Source: a virus. From it: a stretch of 28,621 bases of DNA. The DNA lies in the IMG/VR virus record IMGVR_UViG_3300006306_000006, positions 1 to 28,621 of that record; one strand, 5' to 3'. Position numbers and translations under genes: made by a program. Position 1 is the first letter of the stretch, and each line of letters begins with the position of its first letter. Positions 8,075-13,887 of the stretch are shown one piece after another. The notes under the pieces are model-generated. The model was not told the origin of the DNA and made no database searches. It saw nothing but the letters and a program-made list of their open reading frames with translations.

Positions 8075-8503
8075 TTAGCTCATCAACCTAACAATTTCGG
8101 AGAAATTGCCAGATACTATCCATCCTATTACTATAGCAGCACCTAATATAATCCATCTATATTTTTCTAACATACCAACTCTAGCACCAATATCGTTTCT
8201 TATTGCTTTAATTTCTAATAATAAACGTTTTTCACTTTGTTCTATTTCTCTAGTTAATTCTCTACGTACATTGTCAATTTCACCTGCTCTTTCTTTCAAT
8301 TTTTCAAATATGACTTCATCAATTTGTTCTTGTCTGCTGATTTTTTCGGAGTGTACTGCGAGCATAGACTTAATAGATGATGATACATCTGTTAATTTAT
8401 CTATTGCTATATCTAAACGGTTGTGAATTCTATCAAATTCTTCAACGTCTTTTTTGAGTTTAGCAATATCTACTTTTGTTTTTATTCCGTTATTTTCGTC
8501 CAT
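8075..8503 (-). CDS. Coiled-coil protein with C-terminal membrane anchor
   Basis: The 142-residue product is mainly a long charged helix (about residues 10-115, heptad-like, with repeated Ile/Leu spacing) followed by a single hydrophobic segment YRWIILGAAIVIGWIVSG and a short tail. This is a tail-anchored coiled-coil design. From memory, similar small proteins occur in marine T4-like phages, with no known function. It is the last gene of the csgF-to-terminator operon and overlaps the stop of the tiny gene before it in a TAATG junction. It could tether or organise the export proteins at the inner membrane, but that is inference from its position. Confidence 0.8.
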   Translation of the reverse strand: MDENNGIKTKVDIAKLKKDVEEFDRIHNRLDIAIDKLTDVSSSIKSMLAVHSEKISRQEQIDEVIFEKLKERAGEIDNVRRELTREIEQSEKRLLLEIKAIRNDIGARVGMLEKYRWIILGAAIVIGWIVSGNFSEIVRLMS

Positions 8504-8595
8504 TAGAAATCTCTATCTATCCACTTGTAAATACTCCAATTCATATAGAGTAATAGACCCATTATTAACCAAAAATTAATTGTTCCCCAATCCAT
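8503..8595 (-). CDS. 30-residue membrane peptide
   Basis: A very short frame encodes a 30-residue peptide that is almost entirely one hydrophobic, tryptophan-rich segment (starting MDWGTINFWLIMGLLLYMNW) followed by a charged end (KWIDRDF). Its start codon overlaps the stop of the preceding 43-residue gene, and its stop overlaps the start of the coiled-coil gene, both as TAATG. This chained start-stop arrangement is the main reason to believe it is translated. It is probably an inner-membrane peptide; function unknown. Confidence 0.55.
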   Translation of the reverse strand: MDWGTINFWLIMGLLLYMNWSIYKWIDRDF

Positions 8596-8726
8596 TATAC
8601 GTTTCTCCATTGTGTTGGCAACCACCATTCGGTGTACCAATGTCTAAATTGTGCTGGGTGTCTACCTATGATAAAGATATACCAGAAACCCTTTATTAAT
8701 TCTTTTATTGCTGTTAACCTACTCAT
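8595..8726 (-). CDS. 43-residue aromatic-rich small protein
   Basis: This 43-residue product starts MSRLTAIKELIKGFWYIFII and continues with a tryptophan/histidine-rich half containing FRHWYTEWWLPTQW. The centre is amphipathic or weakly membrane-spanning. The ATG overlaps the stop of the FecR-domain gene (TAATG), and its own stop overlaps the start of the next tiny gene. It is supported by position and by the unbroken chain of coupled genes. No family recognised; it may assist the exported FecR-domain protein or sit in the membrane. Confidence 0.55.
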   Translation of the reverse strand: MSRLTAIKELIKGFWYIFIIGRHPAQFRHWYTEWWLPTQWRNV

Positions 8727-10846
8727 TAATCCGTTTGTATGATTGTAATATTTTCTTGGCTGGAACTGCTGCCAATATCAATGTGTTGTGCTTCTTTATC
8801 TTGTAAAATTTGAACGTCTGCCTCGTCAGCAGTTTCAATTTTTAAATAAGCACGGTGGTTGTCATTATATCTATTTATAATTGAGTAGCCGCTAACAGAC
8901 GTATCAACATCAGCGTCATAAGTGTTGCTACCTGTTGTATATCTTCCTGTTAATGTTTCAGAAGTTTTTACATCACCTTCTGTTGTTGTAGTAGTTTGAG
9001 TAATATCTCCTGTGGTGTAATTTAATATTTCACCGCTAGTTGTTGTTGTCGTTTCTGATTTTGAATTGTCAACCCATTCTGTTCCACAAGAAGCATTTGC
9101 TTTGTCCCAATAGTATCCCCAATTAACACAATCATTTTCATTATCTATATCTGCTAACCATAATTCTAATTCAGCGTCTATGTCATAATCATCCTCATAA
9201 CTATATTCATCTTCCAATGTTGTAGAATCATCTCCTGTATCATCATATGAACCTGTGTACCACCAACTAGATGTATTGTCATAAAATTTTTGCCAATCTG
9301 AATTGGTCCATTCAGAAACATATTTGTCTTTTAAACTTGCCATCTTCCAAGGTTTAGGTTGTCCAGAACACCACTCTGGTTTGTCCCAAGTACCACACCA
9401 ACCATACCATTTTTTAAATAATTTTCTAGCTCCTTTTTCCCAACTATCATAATCTTTAAACAATGTCCAATCGTCTTCGTACCAAGCGTTTAAATAATCT
9501 ATATAACTCTGGTTACACCAAGATGTATCCCAACCATTATAATCACAATAGTTTTCTATTGTTAACGTTGGTGGTCCACCTGCCGCTATGTAATCTGCAT
9601 TATTATAATATTCATTTGATAAATCAAAATCTTCCCAAGTGTATCCAACAACTGTTGATGTTGCTTCTTCTTCAACTGTTTCAGTTACATCTTCTTCCTT
9701 TACATCATAAGAAGTTAATCCATATTTTTCTAACGTATCATTATACTCATCATAATAAGCATCCCAATCAACTTTATCCCAATCAACCTCTTCCCAATTA
9801 ATAGTATCCCAAGTACAATCTGAGCAACCTATTGCGTCAAAGTATGCTTGATCCATTTCAGCGTACATAGTTTTAGCTGTATCCCAATCCATTTTCTGTT
9901 CACCAGTAGCATCCCATACTGATATTTGATTATCTTCATCAATGTATCCCCAATCTTTTAAATCTTCTTCCCATTCATCATAATAAGAAGTATCAACTTC
10001 CGATTCTTTTCCTGCTTGGTCTACTGCTGATTCTTCATAACTATAACTATCATCACTTCCAGAAGTACCTAAATCGGAAGTAGTGTCATATGTATCATAT
10101 GTTTCTGTAATTGAACTCTCTTCAGAAATAATAGCTTCTTCCATTTTTTGTAATTGTTCATTGTTTTCTGCTCTATCAAATTGTTGGTCGTGTTTCTTTT
10201 TTATATCATCATCAATACTATCAATATCAAACAAATTCTTTTTCTGATTGTTATCCAATGCTGATGGAGTTTTAATCATAACATCTGAACCAACTACAGT
10301 TACAGAAGTATATACGTTAGTTAATGTTTGAGAACCTGCGTCATTGGTTACGGTTACTTGTCCTACATCACCAGAACTATCTGGAAGTAATGTAATTGTT
10401 GTTTGACCTGAAGTATCTACTGTACCTGAAAAGGCAGTACCTTGCATAGTTATAGTTGCTGTTGGTGTAACTAATTCAACCTCACCACCTAATTTTTTTA
10501 CATCTCCTGATTCATATGTAAATGTACCAACATTAATTGATATGTTCATTGCAATTTCAATTGGTATAACAGACGTATCAAAAGCAAATTCATCAATGAT
10601 TAATTCTGTATTCGGACCCATTGTAAATTTAGTATCATCTTTATAATGTAAAATCATACCACCATCTTCTCCTGTTTGGAGAAAATCGTTCATTTCTAAA
10701 AGATAACCTTTAATTACTTCTTCGGTACGGCCATCTCTTTCATTCCAAGTTTGACCCATTTTATCTGCTACCGAACCAATGGTAACTGCTAATGCTTGTG
10801 TAGTGAATAGTATCAGAAACGATACTATGAATAAAAGTTTTTTCAT
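8726..10846 (-). CDS. Exported FecR-domain protein with long acidic Trp/Cys-rich tail
   Basis: This 706-residue protein begins with a clear signal peptide (MKKLLFIVSFLILF, cleavage likely after ALA near residue 20). A FecR-type domain follows: FLQTGEDGGMILHYKDD and FTMGPNTELIIDEF match the family's GD.LxTG....l.l.Dgs...lg pattern, and later ATITMQGTAFSG fits its second half. From about residue 200 the rest is very acidic and low in complexity, with repeated Asp-Trp units (WEEVDWDKVDWDAYYDE) and cysteine pairs such as CSDC, WCNQ and WCGTW. It has no lipobox or outer-membrane barrel signature, so periplasmic or surface location is inferred. FecR-domain proteins are often encoded beside CHASE2 cyclases in bacteria, as is the case here. 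Confidence 0.82.
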   Translation of the reverse strand: MKKLLFIVSFLILFTTQALAVTIGSVADKMGQTWNERDGRTEEVIKGYLLEMNDFLQTGEDGGMILHYKDDTKFTMGPNTELIIDEFAFDTSVIPIEIAMNISINVGTFTYESGDVKKLGGEVELVTPTATITMQGTAFSGTVDTSGQTTITLLPDSSGDVGQVTVTNDAGSQTLTNVYTSVTVVGSDVMIKTPSALDNNQKKNLFDIDSIDDDIKKKHDQQFDRAENNEQLQKMEEAIISEESSITETYDTYDTTSDLGTSGSDDSYSYEESAVDQAGKESEVDTSYYDEWEEDLKDWGYIDEDNQISVWDATGEQKMDWDTAKTMYAEMDQAYFDAIGCSDCTWDTINWEEVDWDKVDWDAYYDEYNDTLEKYGLTSYDVKEEDVTETVEEEATSTVVGYTWEDFDLSNEYYNNADYIAAGGPPTLTIENYCDYNGWDTSWCNQSYIDYLNAWYEDDWTLFKDYDSWEKGARKLFKKWYGWCGTWDKPEWCSGQPKPWKMASLKDKYVSEWTNSDWQKFYDNTSSWWYTGSYDDTGDDSTTLEDEYSYEDDYDIDAELELWLADIDNENDCVNWGYYWDKANASCGTEWVDNSKSETTTTTSGEILNYTTGDITQTTTTTEGDVKTSETLTGRYTTGSNTYDADVDTSVSGYSIINRYNDNHRAYLKIETADEADVQILQDKEAQHIDIGSSSSQENITIIQTD

Positions 10847-11214
10847 TTCTGAAACACCTCATCTAAATCATTATAAAACGATTGTTTATCTGCATACCCT
10901 ATTATTCTTGTTAATTCTTTTCTACCATTCCATATTATAAATGTTGGTGTTCCTCTAATAGGTTTAATTCTTCCTTCAGCATATGCTTCTTTAAACCAGT
11001 TAGGTTGATTATATAAATTAATAATAACTAAAGGTAAATCTTCATACTCATAGTCAACTCCTACCTCTTGTAAAAAGTTTTGACATATACCACACATAGG
11101 ATTGTGTGCCATTAATAATTCATTTGCTTTCGCTGATGATATGCCTAATATTAATAATACAGTAACACAAATTATTATTGCCCACTTTTCCCAAGTGTTG
11201 TGAAATAGTTTCAT
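10843..11214 (-). CDS. Periplasmic thioredoxin-like thiol oxidoreductase
   Basis: This 123-residue protein starts with an uncleaved anchor or signal (hydrophobic residues about 12-28, KWAIIICVTVLLILG, then SSAKA). A compact thioredoxin fold follows, with the redox motif in NPMCGICQNFL and the cis-proline loop in RGTPTFIIWNGR. The active pair CGIC fits a disulphide exchange enzyme rather than a glutaredoxin for NrdA, because the signal places it outside the cytoplasm. It is encoded between the curlin-like gene and the FecR-domain gene, both of whose products contain several cysteines after export, so it probably makes, reduces or proofreads their disulphides. It overlaps both neighbours by 4 bases. 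Confidence 0.88.
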   Translation of the reverse strand: MKLFHNTWEKWAIIICVTVLLILGISSAKANELLMAHNPMCGICQNFLQEVGVDYEYEDLPLVIINLYNQPNWFKEAYAEGRIKPIRGTPTFIIWNGRKELTRIIGYADKQSFYNDLDEVFQK

Positions 11215-11342
11215 TTAAATTTCTTCTTCTTTTCTTTTCTTTTCCATTTTTCTGGATAGTAATTGTGGATTAGTGTACAGATTATGCCACCTGATAAACA
11301 TATTGTACCAAATATTAAAAAGAAAGCGACAAACCCTTTCAT
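11211..11342 (-). CDS. 43-residue membrane peptide with basic tail
   Basis: The product begins MKGFVAFFLIFGTICLSGGI, a single hydrophobic span, and ends with a run of lysines and arginines after NYYPEKW. This is an N-out/C-in small membrane protein by the positive-inside rule. The ATG follows the curlin-like stop without a gap, and the stop overlaps the thioredoxin start in an ATGA junction. Such position and topology argue for a real gene in the curli-type operon. Possible roles include helping export or anchoring; no homologue is recognised. Confidence 0.6.
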   Translation of the reverse strand: MKGFVAFFLIFGTICLSGGIICTLIHNYYPEKWKRKEKKKKFK

Positions 11343-12431
11343 TTAACACCCGCCAGTTATCGTATTAGTATAATCTGCTGTTTGATTGTTTCTGTTATAT
11401 GAATAGGTACAACTATCATTACCGTCTTGATTCACGTGTAAAGTATAGTCGTATATTGAATCACCTGATACATAAAGATAAGCATAGTTGTCATCATTAA
11501 GTTGTTTAAGGTTAACAATTGCGTCATCTGTATAGATATAAACTTTTGCTACATTATCATCACCATTTGCATAGTAAGTAAATGTATTATCGTTTCCAAC
11601 AGTAACCGTTTTCATCCAATTGTCATCACCTCTTTGTATCATTCTTACGTGACTACCTGTGCAACAGGAGTGAACATCTAAAATATTTGAATCACCTATG
11701 ATATCGTGAACTTGGTAGTTACTTTCGCCCCAAATTCCTGTGTGTACTCTATTAGAATTTCCTATAATGTAAAAATCTATTGTTGCACCTTCACTACCTG
11801 AATCATCTGCAAAGATTCCGTGAGAAGCAACATCTGGACCTATCATTATATTTGCCTTGTCAGAACCAACCATACCTTTTGATTCTGCTCTGTTACTATA
11901 AAATTCTACATCATTTGAATCTCCATTAATCAATACATATAAGAAGTGTGAATCACCGTGAGAATTCATCCAAAAATCATTTGAGTCTCCTACAATATCT
12001 AAATCAAGGTGTGTATCCTGTACATCATCACTTGTATTTGTATCTATCTCTACTATGTTTGATGAACCTGTAATATCAATGTCATAATAGTGTCCATCTG
12101 CGCCTACATCATCTAAATCTAATCTTAATACATTGGAACTACCTACAGCATAATAATCAAAGGTCATATTAGAACCCATAAATGCTCTATGGTTGCTATC
12201 TTTAGCAACATTATTGTCACCTATTTGTTTAATTATAAGAGTAAGATTTGGTCCGTTGACTAAAAAAGGATATGATGTGCTTAACCCAACCATATTACCA
12301 GTACCATCTTGTTTGATGTAGATGGAACCATCATCATCTTGGTTAACTTGCCAAATATATACTGAATTTCCTGCTAGACAATTAATCGTTGTCGCTAGAA
12401 GAATCACTAGAGCCATTATCATTTTCTTCAT
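11343..12431 (-). CDS. Curlin-like repeat protein, candidate exported amyloid subunit
   Basis: This 362-residue protein has a Sec signal peptide (MKKMIMALVILLATT, cleavage about residue 20) and then curlin-like repeats. The motif G-x-x-N recurs at residues 43, 71, 97, 122, 148, 170, 224, 235, 246, 268, 279 and 290, with NDDN continuing at 312. From 224 to 312 the sites fall on an exact 11-residue register, as expected for a two-strand beta-solenoid of about 22 residues per turn. IKQIGDNNVAKD matches the curlin QxGxxNxA core best. E. coli CsgA is much shorter and has five repeats. Four cysteines (256, 257, 341, 362) remain after export. The start has GGAG 7 bases upstream and overlaps csgG by 50 bases. 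A non-amyloid solenoid adhesin is the alternative. Confidence 0.75.
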   Translation of the reverse strand: MKKMIMALVILLATTINCLAGNSVYIWQVNQDDDGSIYIKQDGTGNMVGLSTSYPFLVNGPNLTLIIKQIGDNNVAKDSNHRAFMGSNMTFDYYAVGSSNVLRLDLDDVGADGHYYDIDITGSSNIVEIDTNTSDDVQDTHLDLDIVGDSNDFWMNSHGDSHFLYVLINGDSNDVEFYSNRAESKGMVGSDKANIMIGPDVASHGIFADDSGSEGATIDFYIIGNSNRVHTGIWGESNYQVHDIIGDSNILDVHSCCTGSHVRMIQRGDDNWMKTVTVGNDNTFTYYANGDDNVAKVYIYTDDAIVNLKQLNDDNYAYLYVSGDSIYDYTLHVNQDGNDSCTYSYNRNNQTADYTNTITGGC

Positions 12432-13380
12432 TTGTGTTCTCCTTTTCTTTTAACTCGTCTTGAATCTTTTTCTTACGTTCTTCTTTTTGGTTTTCTTTTT
12501 CTAATAGATAATCTTCGTATGTTTTCTCTACATTAGGTTCTTGTTGTTCTATAACTACTTCAACCTTTTCTTCTGTAATGACTTCTGCGTCTGACTCTTC
12601 AACAATAACTGGCTTTTCAATTTCCCATAAGCCTTTTTCGTCACCTTCTTTTATCAATTCTACTATACCTTTTTCTATTGCTTTTCTTACTGCAAAGGTA
12701 ACAGGTTCATTTCTTGCAACACCAACCTCTAACTCTAATAACAATGTATCAGCGTCAAAGTATTTGAATATATCTCCACCAGTTTCACCTGAAATTATAG
12801 TTTTCTCAACTACTATTGATATTACTACTTCACCAGTTTGTACATTAACTAATCTTAAAATAATAGTAACTACATCTTGTCGCCATTGTTTATGTGCTTG
12901 AATACCTAAAATTCTTGCACCATAACCGCCTGTCTTTACATCACTATCATAACCTATAATTCCACCTGTAAGATATGCACCTGCAAACAATAGTGGTGGT
13001 AAAGATTGTGCTTTATCACCATCAACTTGTTGTCTTGTAGAACGTATTAATTTTCGTTCTTGTAATAGACTTGGCAAACTTGCTCGTTCTACTACTCTAA
13101 ACCATTTGCCATCGCCTGCGTCTTGTAATGCTTTAATTAATATTTGATATGCACCTTGAGTTACTGCCGTACTCATTGTTGCATAATTGCCACCTGGTTT
13201 CTTTTGACCAGTTAAATCCATAAAATCATACACAGCAATTACAACAGGTTCACCGACAGGTGATTCTATTGTAGTTAAATTTTTAACTGCTGGTATTTGT
13301 TTTCTAACATCAAAGTCTGGCTTACCTGCACAACTAACTAACAATAATGTTAACAAAAATATTGCTATACTTCTAAACAT
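12382..13380 (-). CDS. csgG: CsgG-like outer-membrane curli secretion pore
   Basis: CsgG forms the outer-membrane channel of the curli (type VIII) export system. The 332-residue protein has a lipoprotein signal (MFRSIAIFLLTLLLVSC, lipidated Cys 17) and the family's features. These include VAVYDFMDLTGQ near residue 55, the stretch FRVVERASLPSLLQERKL (about 98-115), then LPPLLFAGAYLTGG and VTIILRLVNVQTGEVV. E. coli CsgG is about 277 residues; the extra length is an acidic and charged C-terminal tail (from about 265) ending in Ser/Asp repeats. The start is joined to the csgF stop in TAATG with AAGGAAG upstream. A CsgG gene in a phage with csgF and a curlin-like gene is the strongest evidence for a complete export unit. 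Confidence 0.95.
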   Translation of the reverse strand: MFRSIAIFLLTLLLVSCAGKPDFDVRKQIPAVKNLTTIESPVGEPVVIAVYDFMDLTGQKKPGGNYATMSTAVTQGAYQILIKALQDAGDGKWFRVVERASLPSLLQERKLIRSTRQQVDGDKAQSLPPLLFAGAYLTGGIIGYDSDVKTGGYGARILGIQAHKQWRQDVVTIILRLVNVQTGEVVISIVVEKTIISGETGGDIFKYFDADTLLLELEVGVARNEPVTFAVRKAIEKGIVELIKEGDEKGLWEIEKPVIVEESDAEVITEEKVEVVIEQQEPNVEKTYEDYLLEKENQKEERKKKIQDELKEKENTNEENDNGSSDSSSDND

Positions 13381-13832
13381 TAATCTTCCTTCGGCATAGT
13401 AAATGTCGTTACTGTTCCATCCGTTTCAGTAACAGTCACTACTACGTTACCTGTTCCTGAAGGTGTTGTCCACTCAACAAGTTCTCCACCAATTGGTGAT
13501 GTAAATGAACCTGTATCTTGTTGTAGACCATCAGCACCAAATATATTTGTTGTAATTTGTTTTGCTAGTGCTGTATAGAACCTTGATTCTAAATTTGCTT
13601 TGAATTTTGCTACTGCTGTATTTTTAGCATCCTCTTTGACTTTATCAGCCGCTGCTTTTTCAGCTGCTTTTATAGCGTCTTTACGAGTCTTCTCTATATT
13701 TTCTACAGTTAAATAGTGTGATGATTTTCCTTCCCCACTAAAGGATGGACTATCAAATTTAAATGTTAATTCACTTGCATTTGCTATAGAATATAATGAT
13801 AATACTGCTAATATTGTAATGATTATTCGCAT
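13380..13832 (-). CDS. csgF: CsgF-like curli assembly factor
   Basis: In known systems CsgF plugs into the CsgG pore and helps couple export to fibre nucleation. This 150-residue protein has a signal peptide ending IANA near residue 19, and directly after it the CsgF hallmark ELTFKFDSPSFSGEG (compare the T-F-x-F-x-N-P-x-F-G-G of E. coli CsgF). The family's C-terminal VVVTVTETDGTVTTFTMP strand pattern is also present. A charged Ala/Lys-rich helix separates the two. Usual length is about 138 residues. It is the first gene of its operon, 24 bases downstream of a T4-type late promoter, with AGAAGGAAA before the ATG. Neighbouring csgG makes the call secure; without it I would be less certain. Confidence 0.88.
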   Translation of the reverse strand: MRIIITILAVLSLYSIANASELTFKFDSPSFSGEGKSSHYLTVENIEKTRKDAIKAAEKAAADKVKEDAKNTAVAKFKANLESRFYTALAKQITTNIFGADGLQQDTGSFTSPIGGELVEWTTPSGTGNVVVTVTETDGTVTTFTMPKED

Positions 13833-13855
13833 TTTCCTTCTCTCTTTGATGTATA

Positions 13856-13863
13856 TATTTATA
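13856..13863 (-). promoter_or_regulatory. T4-type late promoter for the csgF-csgG operon
   Basis: The minus strand has TATAAATA exactly, the consensus -10 element used with T4-type gp55 sigma and gp33, 24 bases before the csgF start codon. The predicted start point is about 6 bases downstream, near 13850. There is no -35 box, as expected for this class. It predicts that the curli-type operon is expressed late. The same element precedes two other gene groups in this window. Confidence 0.82.
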
Positions 13864-13871
13864 AGATATCT

Positions 13872-13885
13872 GTACTAAATAGTAC
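13872..13885. repeat. Short inverted repeat beside the cyclase start
   Basis: GTACT (13872-13876) and AGTAC (13881-13885) form a perfect 5-bp inverted repeat around AAAT. It ends two bases before the cyclase start codon and lies 9 bases from the csgF late promoter. It could be an operator, a hairpin at the mRNA 5' end, or chance. Confidence 0.4.
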
Positions 13886-13887
13886 GT

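Noticed and set aside
8872-8879. A further TATAAATA late-promoter match on the minus strand
   Set aside because: It lies inside the FecR-domain coding region, about 150 bases before the next start, with no associated leader or terminator. In AT-rich DNA an 8-base match by chance is likely. It could still boost the tiny downstream genes.
9463-9801. Plus-strand open frame rich in Leu, His and Asn
   Set aside because: It is antisense to the Asp/Trp-rich tail of the FecR-domain gene; composition explains the openness.
10843-11214. Possible NrdC-type thioredoxin/glutaredoxin for ribonucleotide reductase
   Set aside because: The protein has an N-terminal membrane/signal segment and is encoded in the export operon, so a periplasmic role fits better than reduction of NrdA in the cytoplasm.
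11343-12431. Lipoprotein reading of the curlin-like N-terminus (Cys 18)
   Set aside because: The residues before Cys 18 (TIN) do not fit a lipobox; ordinary signal peptidase cleavage after CLA is more plausible.
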